From Bacteroidota bacterium (GTDB lineage Bacteria; Bacteroidota; Bacteroidia; Bacteroidales; P3): 64,000 bases of DNA. Below, piece after piece: positions 17,156-25,700 of the stretch (its first letter is position 1; each line of letters opens with the position of its first letter). The stretch covers positions 124,001 to 188,000 of the forward strand of contig JAEZKK010000023.1 in NCBI GenBank assembly GCA_023415495.1. Reading direction: 5' to 3'. The translations under genes and the position numbers were made by a program. Below the pieces are notes generated by a model. The model made no database searches, had not been told where the DNA came from, and saw only the letters and a program-made list of their open reading frames with translations.

Positions 17156-18060
17156 AAAGATTAATCTTTATTCTATGCTTAACTGTGTTATTCTTTTCTT
17201 CCTGCGATGTTTATAATAGGATAATGAAAAAAGAAGAGCCAAGCGAAACTGAAATTTCACAGGACATATTAGCAGAAATTACTGGAGAAACCAAACCTCA
17301 AATACAAGATACAAATATTCTAACAGTTTCAAAAAAGGAACTAAAAAAGATGAAGAAAGAACAAGACAAAAGAGATAAGCTTGCAAGGGGAGATACTTTA
17401 AATTTTGCTGAGAAATTTTGGTATGCCCTATTCCCAAAAACCATTGAAAGAGAAAAGAACTTCCCTTTAATGTATAAAGAAACTCCAAAGTCTATACTTG
17501 TTCTCTATCCTTGGAATCGTTCTAAAAGGGATGATGCATCAGAAATCTTTCTAACTAATATTACTAAAGCATTATCGCTTAGAGGTTATTATATTCCAAG
17601 TGCTATAAATTCATTCAATGATTATAGGACTGACACTCTTTTCTCAAGCCAGTATATCCCTCATTCCAAAGCAAAAGAATTAGGTCAAATCTACGGAGTA
17701 GATGCTGTCTTGTATGTAACTATATATTCCTTAAATAAGAATTGGTGGTCAACCTCTATTACCTCATCTGCCGAATATCATCTCATAAGTACAAAAACTT
17801 CAGATACATTATTCTTTAGAAAGACTGAATTTATTTACGATACCCCTAAACCTGCATATAAACCTAATAAGAAATCAGAAATCTTTAATATGGATATTGA
17901 CCGAGAAGTTCCTTTCTTTGGATTGGGATATCAAATGACTAATTATGTATTTATTGATTTCCCTTTTGGACCTTATCATAAAAAACACCTTAAAGATAAA
18001 GAGAAATTCTCTCATCCAAGAATAATTAACTATAAGATTAATATGCGTTTGGATTATTAA
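17152..18060 (+). CDS. DUF799/GNA1162-like lipoprotein
   Basis: 302 residues with a lipobox (VLFFSSC, Cys18). A charged, lysine- and glutamate-rich segment (about 22-80) is followed by a domain beginning TPKSILVLYPWNRS that resembles GNA1162/DUF799. It contains GYYIPSAINSF, YGVDAVLYVTIYSLNKNWWS and AEYHLISTKTSDTLFF, typical of the family's fold, which is related to TolB and CsgG N-terminal domains. Probably anchored in the periplasm or outer membrane with the upstream DUF4810 lipoprotein, to which it is translationally coupled (ATGA). Its precise function is unknown. The extra N-terminal charged region of about 60 residues is longer than in the Neisseria protein as I remember it. Confidence 0.7.
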   Translation: MKRLIFILCLTVLFFSSCDVYNRIMKKEEPSETEISQDILAEITGETKPQIQDTNILTVSKKELKKMKKEQDKRDKLARGDTLNFAEKFWYALFPKTIEREKNFPLMYKETPKSILVLYPWNRSKRDDASEIFLTNITKALSLRGYYIPSAINSFNDYRTDTLFSSQYIPHSKAKELGQIYGVDAVLYVTIYSLNKNWWSTSITSSAEYHLISTKTSDTLFFRKTEFIYDTPKPAYKPNKKSEIFNMDIDREVPFFGLGYQMTNYVFIDFPFGPYHKKHLKDKEKFSHPRIINYKINMRLDY

Positions 18061-18092
18061 CTTTTAGGATCTCCCAAATAAAACAACTATAA

Positions 18093-19457
18093 ATGGCAAA
18101 GGCAAAAACAGTATTCTTCTGTAAGGAATGTGGAGCACAAAGCTCTACTTGGATAGGGAAATGTCCTCATTGTGGTGCTTGGAACTCTTATGTTGAAGAA
18201 ATTATTGAAAGAGGAAAAGAAGATATAAGAATCAAATCTAAGACTAAATCCCTCCCACCCCAGCCTATTGACAAAATTGAGTTCACTAAAGAAGAAAGAA
18301 TAGACACAAAGGATAAGGAATTGAATAGGGTTTTAGGAGGGGGGCTTGTTCCGGGAAGTATTGTTTTGGTTGGAGGAGAACCTGGAATTGGTAAAAGTAC
18401 TTTATTATTACAAGTTGCTCTGAAGTGCAAGGATAAAAAGATACTATATGTTAGCGGTGAAGAAAGTCTAAGCCAAATAAAGATGAGGGCAGATAGGATT
18501 AACTCTCCAAATCCTAATTCTTATATAATTACTGATACAGTCTGCGGAGATATATTTAATCACTCCGATAATCTTGAGCCAGATATTATAATAATTGACT
18601 CTATACAAACAATTAGCACAGAAAATATAGATTCTTCGCCTGGGAGTATATCTCAAATAAGAGAAAGTGCAGCAGAATTACAAAGATATGCTAAAAGCAC
18701 AGGAATATCTATATTTGTTGTAGGTCATATTACTAAGGATGGCTCCATTGCAGGACCAAAGCTATTAGAACATATAGTAGACACAGTTTTACAGTTTGAA
18801 GGAGAAAGAAACTATGGTTATAGAATACTTCGTTCAATTAAAAACCGATTTGGTTCTACATCTGAATTGGGAATATACGAAATGCAATCCTTTGGACTAA
18901 GAGAAGTCTCAAACCCAAGCGAGATACTTCTATCGCAAAGAGATGAAGCAATATCTGGGACAGCAATTGCTGCAACCATAGAAGGTACAAGACCAATACT
19001 AATAGAGATTCAAGCCTTGGTTGCTAATTCAAATTATGGCAATGCAAGTCGTAACTCAACAGGATTTGACCAAAGAAGACTTTCAATGCTTCTTGCAGTT
19101 TTAGAGAAAAGAGGAGGAGTTAAACTCGGAAACAAAGACGTGTTTTTAAATATTGCTGGAGGGATTAGAGTAGATGATCCAGCCATTGACCTTGCTGTTA
19201 TAAGCTCTATAATTTCTTCAAGCGAAGATATATCTATTAGTCCAAGCTATTGTTTCGCTGCCGAAGTAGGGTTAAGCGGAGAGTTAAGACCAGTAAATAG
19301 GATTGAGCAAAGAATTGCCGAAGCAGAAAAGCTTGGGTTTAAAAAGATATTTGTTTCAAAATACAATACTAAAGGATTGGATTTAAATCAAAAGAATACA
19401 AAGATTATTGCCTTAGCTAATATAGAAGAGTTTATTACTTATTTCTTCACAAACTAA
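18093..19457 (+). CDS. radA: DNA repair/recombination protein RadA
   Basis: 454 residues, normal length. RadA (Sms) is a RecA-like, DnaB-type helicase that promotes branch migration during recombination. An N-terminal C4 zinc finger (Cys10, Cys13, Cys24, Cys27) is followed by the Walker A GGEPGIGKSTLLLQ, then the RadA-specific KNRFGSTSELG motif, and a C-terminal Lon-like domain (about 270-454). The gene is 32 bp downstream of the DUF799 gene. Its last 4 bp overlap the end of the convergent phoH-like gene. Confidence 0.95.
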   Translation: MAKAKTVFFCKECGAQSSTWIGKCPHCGAWNSYVEEIIERGKEDIRIKSKTKSLPPQPIDKIEFTKEERIDTKDKELNRVLGGGLVPGSIVLVGGEPGIGKSTLLLQVALKCKDKKILYVSGEESLSQIKMRADRINSPNPNSYIITDTVCGDIFNHSDNLEPDIIIIDSIQTISTENIDSSPGSISQIRESAAELQRYAKSTGISIFVVGHITKDGSIAGPKLLEHIVDTVLQFEGERNYGYRILRSIKNRFGSTSELGIYEMQSFGLREVSNPSEILLSQRDEAISGTAIAATIEGTRPILIEIQALVANSNYGNASRNSTGFDQRRLSMLLAVLEKRGGVKLGNKDVFLNIAGGIRVDDPAIDLAVISSIISSSEDISISPSYCFAAEVGLSGELRPVNRIEQRIAEAEKLGFKKIFVSKYNTKGLDLNQKNTKIIALANIEEFITYFFTN

Positions 19458-20398
19458 TTTTCATTCTTATTATATGCCTCAACTATCTTTGTTACCAATG
19501 GGTGGCGGATAATATCAAATTCCTTTAGGTGAACAAAGCTTATGCCTTTAATATCTCTTAGAAATTCAACTGCATTTATTAATCCTGAGACTTGTTGCTT
19601 TGGAAGGTCGGTCTGTGTTGGGTCGCCAGTTATTATAAACTTTGAATTTTTTCCCATTCTTGTAAGGAACATCTTCATTTGTGAATAAGTAGCATTTTGA
19701 GCCTCGTCTAAAATAACAAAACAATTATCAAGGGTTCTCCCTCTCATAAATGCAAGGGGTGCAATTTCTATTGTCTTATCTTCTATATAGGATTCAAGCT
19801 TTTGTTGAAGAATCATATCACGAAGAGCATCGTAAAGAGGTTGAAGATATGGGTCAAGCTTGTCCTTTAAGTCTCCAGGCAAAAAACCTAAATTTTCTCC
19901 AGCTTCAACAGCTGGACGAGTAAGGATAATCCTTTTGACTTTTTTAGATTTCAAAGCCCTTACAGCCAATGCAACTGCAGTATAGGTTTTCCCTGAACCG
20001 GCAGGTCCTAAGGCAAAAAGCATATCATTCTCATCAATAGCCTCTACCATTAGTTTTTGATTAGGAGTTCTTGCCTTAATAATATTCCCATTTCTGCCAT
20101 GAACTAAGATGTCCGAATTGTTCTCTGAGTTTTTAATATTAATATTAGATGGTTTGATTACACTCATAATTAATCTTTCATCAAGATATCCTTCACTATG
20201 ATACAGATTTTCTAATTGGGAATAGGAATTATAAAACTCCTCGATATCCTTTTCCTTACCAATAATCTTTAAGCTGTTTCCTCTTAGAACTAATTGGACT
20301 AAGGGAAAGAGTATTGATAAAAAACTAAGGTTCTTCTCGTTTACTCCAAAAAACTCTAATAACGATATTTTCTCTAAATCTACTATCTTCTCTGTCAT
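19454..20398 (-). CDS. PhoH-like ATPase
   Basis: 314 residues, normal for the PhoH/YbeZ family of cytoplasmic ATPases with a probable role in RNA metabolism. Walker A GPAGSGKTYTAVAL (about 130-143), the family motif RPAVEAGENLGFLPGDLKDK, and Walker B FVILDEAQNATYSQMKMFLTRMG are all intact. An N-terminal KH-like region of about 90 residues precedes them. The family usually adjoins ybeY, which is not seen here. It lies 20 bp downstream of the PorE-like gene and is probably cotranscribed with it and queE. Confidence 0.9.
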   Translation of the reverse strand: MTEKIVDLEKISLLEFFGVNEKNLSFLSILFPLVQLVLRGNSLKIIGKEKDIEEFYNSYSQLENLYHSEGYLDERLIMSVIKPSNINIKNSENNSDILVHGRNGNIIKARTPNQKLMVEAIDENDMLFALGPAGSGKTYTAVALAVRALKSKKVKRIILTRPAVEAGENLGFLPGDLKDKLDPYLQPLYDALRDMILQQKLESYIEDKTIEIAPLAFMRGRTLDNCFVILDEAQNATYSQMKMFLTRMGKNSKFIITGDPTQTDLPKQQVSGLINAVEFLRDIKGISFVHLKEFDIIRHPLVTKIVEAYNKNEN

Positions 20399-20418
20399 TT
20401 ATAATCTCTATTCTTTGT

Positions 20419-22380
20419 TTATCTACTTATTATCTTAAATTCAGTTCTTCTATTCTTTGCCTTGCCTTCTTCTGTGTTGTTATCATCAATTGGCATAGTT
20501 TGTCCATATCCTTTTGCTTGTAATCTGTTTGGAGAAATACCTTTGGTTTGAAGATATAGCTTAACATTAATTGCTCTTTTATTCGAAAGCTCCAAATTCA
20601 TCGCTGCATTTCCAGTGTTATCTGTATGACCAGATATTTCAATAATAATATTAGGATTATCCTTTAGCATACCAACCAAAGTTAGTAGCTCTGCTTGTGA
20701 GCTTGGTAATAACTCTGCACTATTTGATTCAAAAAAGACATTATTCAATACTACTGAATTACCCTCAAGTATTGGATTTAAGAAAACATCCTTCTCGTAA
20801 GATTCTATCTCTTTTGATTTCAATTGAAAATTCTCTGAATAGAATAAATAATTATCTGCCTTAGCATTTAATGCATAATCACCTCCCAAAGGCAAAACAA
20901 CAAGATATGAACCATTACTTGCATCTGAAGTAGTTGAAGCAATAAGCTTATTCGTTTCTAAATCTCTTACTTCAAAGCTTGCATAAACAGGATTATTATT
21001 AGTAATATCCAAAACCCTCCCCTTCATATAAACAATAGGTGTTGGTTGGGCTTCTTCATATAGATTAAATACATATAAATCCTTCTTACCATATCCTCCT
21101 TCCAAATCTGTTGAGAAATAAGCTTCCTTGCCAGAGGGAGAAACTATAAAGCTTGTTTCAGAAGAGGAAGTATTGATTGGATATCCCAAATTAATAGGAG
21201 GAGAAAATTCTCCATTCTCTAATCTTGAATAAAATATATCTTGAGAGCCCATTCCTATATGATAATCCGAAGAGAAGTAAAGTGTAGTATTGCTTGGATG
21301 AATAAAAGGAAACATTTCATCTCCAGGAGTATTAATTATATCACCTAAATTCTTTGCCTCTGACCATTCTCCATTTTCTCCCTTATAAGTATACCAAATA
21401 TCACTATTCCCAAGCCCACCAGGACGGGAAGAAACAAAGAAAAGTGTTCTGGAATCGGATGCTATTGAGGGTTGAGAATCCCAAGCTGCAGAATTAACCT
21501 TTGCTCCAAGATTTTTGGGTTCGCTCCATTTATCTCCTTTTCTTGTTGAAACATAAATATCGCAAGAACCATAGCCATCCTTAGCATTGCATCTTGCAAA
21601 ATAAGCATCCTTACCGTCAGGAGAAATAGAAAGAGCTCCTTCATTTACATTAGAATTAAAAGGAGGAGGCATTAGCTCTGCCTTACTCCAAGTATTTTTT
21701 AACTTATTAGAAACATAAAAGTCTTCAAAATAAGGTTCTCTTTTGTTTGTTGTATCTGGGTTAGGAGTTTGTCGAGTAAAGATTAAAGAGGTTTCATCTG
21801 CTACAAGTGTAGGGAAATACTCATCATCCTTAGTATTTATACTATTACCAATATTTCTTGGCTTAAACTCCACAGGATTATCCAAAGCATAGCGAACAAA
21901 ATCAAGCTTTGATAATTGTTTCTTAACATATTCCCTCCTTGCAAGATAACGGTTAGTATTTAGTTTTTCTAAAGCATATTGGTAATGATACTCCGATTTA
22001 TCTATTTCGTAATTGCTAAGATAATAATCTCCAACCCTAACATGAGAATTTGGATCAAAATCAGGATGATTATTAACTAATTTCTCGTAATACTTATATG
22101 AAAGTAGCTTAGAGTTATTATCATTCTTTTTATTATAATATATCTCAGCCAAAGCCAAAAGAGAATGAGGATAGAGAGAATCATATCTTAAGGATAGTTG
22201 GAAATGTTTTATTGCCAATTCATCTCTATACGTATTTAGGTATTCTAATGCTTTGCTAAACTCCTTTTCAGCTCTTTTCTTGTTTTGAGCCATTGAAATA
22301 TTTACAGATAAGATAACTATGATTAAGAATATAGCTTTGAGATTTATGTTTTGTAATTTATTAATTAGGTGTTTCTTCAT
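20419..22380 (-). CDS. OmpA-family protein with TPR, PD40 propeller and CRD: PorE-like
   Basis: 653 residues. Signal peptide 1-31, TPR-like repeats about 32-165 (YYNKKNDNNSKLLSYKYYEKL), a PD40/WD40-like beta-propeller about 170-440 with repeated SPDGKDAYFARCN- and PSIASDSRTLFFVSS-type blades, a carboxypeptidase-regulatory-like domain about 452-535, and a C-terminal OmpA peptidoglycan-binding domain (ISGHTDNTGNAAMNLELSNK). This order and length match PorE of Porphyromonas, a periplasmic peptidoglycan anchor of the type IX secretion machine. Unlike PorE, its signal peptide ends AMA-Q without a lipobox cysteine. The start overlaps the queE stop by one base (TAATG). Confidence 0.85.
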   Translation of the reverse strand: MKKHLINKLQNINLKAIFLIIVILSVNISMAQNKKRAEKEFSKALEYLNTYRDELAIKHFQLSLRYDSLYPHSLLALAEIYYNKKNDNNSKLLSYKYYEKLVNNHPDFDPNSHVRVGDYYLSNYEIDKSEYHYQYALEKLNTNRYLARREYVKKQLSKLDFVRYALDNPVEFKPRNIGNSINTKDDEYFPTLVADETSLIFTRQTPNPDTTNKREPYFEDFYVSNKLKNTWSKAELMPPPFNSNVNEGALSISPDGKDAYFARCNAKDGYGSCDIYVSTRKGDKWSEPKNLGAKVNSAAWDSQPSIASDSRTLFFVSSRPGGLGNSDIWYTYKGENGEWSEAKNLGDIINTPGDEMFPFIHPSNTTLYFSSDYHIGMGSQDIFYSRLENGEFSPPINLGYPINTSSSETSFIVSPSGKEAYFSTDLEGGYGKKDLYVFNLYEEAQPTPIVYMKGRVLDITNNNPVYASFEVRDLETNKLIASTTSDASNGSYLVVLPLGGDYALNAKADNYLFYSENFQLKSKEIESYEKDVFLNPILEGNSVVLNNVFFESNSAELLPSSQAELLTLVGMLKDNPNIIIEISGHTDNTGNAAMNLELSNKRAINVKLYLQTKGISPNRLQAKGYGQTMPIDDNNTEEGKAKNRRTEFKIISR

Positions 22381-23027
22381 TATGGGATTCTAATATATTT
22401 ATGACTTTGCAATGATATCCTCCATTTCGGATTTGCTTTAATATAATCTACAATCAAGGGAATCATCGTATTACTAACGCTCCATTCGCATTGAAGGTAT
22501 AATTTACATGTTTTTTCTACCTTTTTTGCATATTGTTCAGCAAAAAGAAAATCATCTTCATCGCATATTATCATCTTTAGCTCGCTTGCAAACTTCATAT
22601 TCTCTTCCAAAGGGGGAAGATTTCTCTTAGCACTTAAACAAATCCAATCCCAAACTCCACTTATTTTTGAGCTCCCAGAGGTTTCTAATATTGTTTCAAT
22701 TCCTTTTTCTTTAAGCTTTTGGCAAAGTAAATCAAGATTATAAAGCAATGGCTCTCCGCCAGTGATAATTACCGACTTAGCAGGATAGGAATTAGCTCTT
22801 TCAATAACCTCATCAATAGGAGTTGGAGATAATAAAGAAGCATCCCAAGCCTCTTTTACATCGCAAAAATGGCAACCCACATCACACCCTCCAATTCTAA
22901 TAAAATAAGCAGCCTTACCAGTGTTAAACCCTTCTCCTTGAAGACTGTAAAACTCTTCCATTATTGGTAAATACTCTCCCTTTAGGATTAAATCTTCAGT
23001 ATTTTTTAAATTGCTTTCATTATTCAT
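22380..23027 (-). CDS. queE: 7-carboxy-7-deazaguanine synthase
   Basis: 215 residues. A radical SAM enzyme that ring-contracts 6-carboxytetrahydropterin to 7-carboxy-7-deazaguanine, on the way to preQ0 and queuosine in tRNA. The cluster motif is C-DVG-C-HF-C (Cys48, Cys52, Cys55), preceded by the family motif EEFYSLQGEGFNTGKAAYFI. A TGGEPLLY motif follows, as in QueE. The start at 23027 is preceded by a promoter box; Met23 is an alternative. The other queuosine genes are not nearby. The stop is coupled to the start of the PorE-like gene. Confidence 0.93.
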   Translation of the reverse strand: MNNESNLKNTEDLILKGEYLPIMEEFYSLQGEGFNTGKAAYFIRIGGCDVGCHFCDVKEAWDASLLSPTPIDEVIERANSYPAKSVIITGGEPLLYNLDLLCQKLKEKGIETILETSGSSKISGVWDWICLSAKRNLPPLEENMKFASELKMIICDEDDFLFAEQYAKKVEKTCKLYLQCEWSVSNTMIPLIVDYIKANPKWRISLQSHKYIRIP

Positions 23028-23049
23028 TAATCTATCGCTTATTTAGGTG

Positions 23050-23057
23050 CAAAATTA
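23050..23057 (-). promoter_or_regulatory. -7 element TAATTTTG for queE
   Basis: TAnnTTTG on the minus strand, 22 bp before the queE ATG at 23027. Confidence 0.55.
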
Positions 23058-23127
23058 AAACTTATTTCCCAATAAAACGATAATACCTCAATCAATATCA
23101 TTAGAGCTTAAGTTAAATTGGAAAACA

Positions 23128-23361
23128 TCAAAGAAGAAATTACTGAAATCAAGAAACAAAGAATTCTTTCTTGATTTAAAAGAATTCTTTCTTGAATAGA
23201 AAGTCACTATGGTAGCTACCATAGCAGCATTATGGTAGCTACCACAAGGGTGTTATGGTACCTACCACACGACCCTTATCATAGCTACCATAACGTAGTT
23301 TTTGAAATTTTTTGGATTTAGAAGGAAATAAAGATTTCTATTCCTTGTGTTTACAAAGATA
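23128..23361 (-). repeat. Composite phased-palindrome element B
   Basis: On the minus strand it has the same order as element A: TATCTTTG (23354-23361), a hairpin (TTCCTT 23341-23346 with AAGGAA 23322-23327), then four palindromes at 23279-23290, 23256-23267, 23233-23244 and 23210-23221, exactly 23 bp apart, then TCAAG/CTTGA units at 23191, 23170 and 23149, exactly 21 bp apart, plus a weaker one at 23128. The outermost palindrome has two changed bases (TCATA for TGGTA). One 11-bp spacer, TAACACCCTTG on the minus strand, is identical to a spacer in element C. It lies between folD and queE. Confidence 0.85.
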
Positions 23362-23400
23362 CGAAAAATAAATGAATTATGACTAAAAAAATGTGTTTAT

Positions 23401-24297
23401 TTAGTCTTTATAAATTTCGTTTTTGTATGCTTTTAATGTGTTTTGCAATAAAGATACTATTGTCATTGGTCCTACTCCTCCAGGAACTGGTGTTATATAA
23501 GAGCATTTAGGAGCTACATTTTTAAAATCCACATCCCCAACAATTCTATAACCTTTCTCAGTCGTATTATCCTCAACTCTGTGAATACCAACGTCAATTA
23601 CAACAGCTCCATCTTTAACCATTTCTTCTTTAACGAATTCAGGCTTTCCAATTGCAACAATTAGTATGTCAGCTTCAGCACAAATCTTTTCAATATCCTT
23701 AGTCTTGGAATGGCAAAGAGTTACTGTACTGTTTGCTAAAGGATTATTTCTCGACAAAAGTATAGCCATAGGAGTTCCTACAATATTACTTCTTCCTAAT
23801 ACAACTGTGTTTTTACCAACTGTATCGATATTTGAACGATTTAAAAGGTTCATTATCCCCATTGGAGTAGCTGGAACAAAACAAGGCATATTATACATCA
23901 TTCTTCCTCCATTGGTTGGATGAAAACCATCAACATCCTTTCGTGGATCAATGTTTTGAATTATCTTACTCTCATCAATATGTTTTGGTAAAGGTAATTG
24001 AATAATAAAACCATCTACCTCTGGGTCTTTATTTAAAAAATCAACGGTCTTTAGCAATTCTTCTTGAGTAGTTTCAACTGGAAGTCTATAAACCGAGGAG
24101 ATAAATCCCACTTCTTTACTTTGTTTTTCTTTACTTGCTACATAAGAAAGGCTTGCACCGTCTTCTCCAAGAATAACAGCTACTAAATGAGGAGCTCTTT
24201 GTCCATTATCTATTATCTCAGCTACTTCTTTTGCAATTTCATTCTTAATCTCTTTAGCTATTGCCTTCCCGTCAATTAAAATTGGTTTCTTTTCCAT
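23401..24297 (-). CDS. folD: Methylene-THF dehydrogenase / methenyl-THF cyclohydrolase
   Basis: 298 residues, standard length. It interconverts 5,10-methylene-, methenyl- and 10-formyl-THF. The catalytic lysine is Lys56 in SYVASKEKQS with Tyr52, and QLPLPKHID and PRKDVDGFHP are family motifs. The NADP-binding part has VLGRSNIVGTPMA, and PVPGGVGPMTI lies near the end. It supplies one-carbon units alongside FtcD, whose product methenyl-THF is its substrate. The start overlaps the ffh stop by one base (TAATG), so it should be translationally coupled. Confidence 0.96.
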   Translation of the reverse strand: MEKKPILIDGKAIAKEIKNEIAKEVAEIIDNGQRAPHLVAVILGEDGASLSYVASKEKQSKEVGFISSVYRLPVETTQEELLKTVDFLNKDPEVDGFIIQLPLPKHIDESKIIQNIDPRKDVDGFHPTNGGRMMYNMPCFVPATPMGIMNLLNRSNIDTVGKNTVVLGRSNIVGTPMAILLSRNNPLANSTVTLCHSKTKDIEKICAEADILIVAIGKPEFVKEEMVKDGAVVIDVGIHRVEDNTTEKGYRIVGDVDFKNVAPKCSYITPVPGGVGPMTIVSLLQNTLKAYKNEIYKD

Positions 24298-25625
24298 TAT
24301 CTTCTTTTCTTAAGATTTTTCAATGCACTTAATTTACTACCTCCCCCGCTCATCATCTTCATGGCCTTGCGGGTTTCGTCAAACTGTTTCAATAATCTAT
24401 TTACATCCTCAATCGTAGTACCTGATCCTTTTGCAATTCTCTTTCTTCTGCTTCCATCAATTCTTGTTGGGTTCTCTCTTTCAAATGGAGTCATTGAACC
24501 AATTATAGCTTCAATTCCCTTAAAGGCATCATCATTAATCTCTACATCCTTCATCATCTTGCCTACTCCTGGAATCATTCCCATAAGGTCCTTGATATTT
24601 CCCATCTTCTTGATTTGCTTAATCTGACTAAGGAAATCATTAAAGTCAAACTCGTTGGTTTTAATCTTTTTGGATAGCTTTCTTGCTTCTTGTTCATCAT
24701 ATTGTTCTTGAGCCTTTTCTACTAAGGAAACAATATCTCCCATTCCAAGGATACGAGAAGCCATACGCTCAGGATGGAATACATCTAAAGCATCCATCTT
24801 CTCCCCAATACCAACGAACTTAATTGGTTTCTTAACAATTTGGCGAATAGTCAAAGCAGCACCACCCCTTGTATCTCCATCCAATTTTGTTAATACTACA
24901 CCGTCGTAATCCAATCTTTCATTAAATGCCTTAGCAGTATTAACAGCATCTTGACCTGTCATACTATCTACGACGAAAAGAGTTTCCTGAGGATTGATTG
25001 TAGATTTAATAGATGATATTTCATCCATCATTTCTTGGTCAATCGCTAAACGACCTGCAGTATCTACAATAACTACATTTATTCCTCTATCCTTTGCTCT
25101 TTGAACAGCGTTCTTCGCAATTTGAATAGGATTCTTTGAATCTTCAGTATAAACTTCAACTCCTATTTGCTCACCCAGAACTTGTAATTGATTAATAGCA
25201 GCAGGACGATAAACGTCGCCAGCTGTCAATAATACAGATTTTCCTTTTTTTGTCTTTAGATAATTAGCAAGTTTTGAAGAGAAAGTAGTCTTACCACTAC
25301 CTTGCAAACCAGCTATAAGAATTATTGCAGGGGAACCTTTAATATTAATTGTTTCTGCACCTCCCCCCATTAATTCGGTAAGCTCGTCCTGCACAATCTT
25401 TACCATTAACTGACCAGGCTCAACAGAGGTTAGAACATTCTTCCCTAAGGCTTTTTGTTTAACTGTATCACAGAACTCTTTTGCAATAGCATAGCTTACG
25501 TCAGCATCAATTAAAGCCTTGCGAACTTCCTTTAGAGTATCAGCAATATTAATCTCGGTAATCTTCCCTTGACCTTTTAAAATCTTAAACGCTTTATCAA
25601 ACTTTTCGCTTAAATTCTCAAACAT
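24297..25625 (-). CDS. ffh: Signal recognition particle protein Ffh
   Basis: 442 residues. It is the GTPase that binds signal sequences and 4.5S RNA to deliver proteins to the membrane. The order is N domain (1-95), G domain with GLQGSGKTTFSSKL (P-loop), DTAGRLAIDQ and TKLDGDTRGG, and a methionine-rich M domain (about 295-442: MGNIKDLMGMIPGVGKMMK, SRRKRIAKGSG). All motifs are intact. An apparent operon with folD has a clear promoter at 25669. Confidence 0.97.
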   Translation of the reverse strand: MFENLSEKFDKAFKILKGQGKITEINIADTLKEVRKALIDADVSYAIAKEFCDTVKQKALGKNVLTSVEPGQLMVKIVQDELTELMGGGAETINIKGSPAIILIAGLQGSGKTTFSSKLANYLKTKKGKSVLLTAGDVYRPAAINQLQVLGEQIGVEVYTEDSKNPIQIAKNAVQRAKDRGINVVIVDTAGRLAIDQEMMDEISSIKSTINPQETLFVVDSMTGQDAVNTAKAFNERLDYDGVVLTKLDGDTRGGAALTIRQIVKKPIKFVGIGEKMDALDVFHPERMASRILGMGDIVSLVEKAQEQYDEQEARKLSKKIKTNEFDFNDFLSQIKQIKKMGNIKDLMGMIPGVGKMMKDVEINDDAFKGIEAIIGSMTPFERENPTRIDGSRRKRIAKGSGTTIEDVNRLLKQFDETRKAMKMMSGGGSKLSALKNLKKRR

Positions 25626-25668
25626 AGTATGTAAATAGAAATGTGTTAAATCTTAATTTATTGGCTTG

Positions 25669-25676
25669 CAAAGTTA
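25669..25676 (-). promoter_or_regulatory. -7 element TAACTTTG for ffh-folD
   Basis: TAnnTTTG on the minus strand, 43 bp before the ffh ATG. Confidence 0.65.
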
Positions 25677-25700
25677 ATTCTTTTTTGCCTAACAGCGAAA

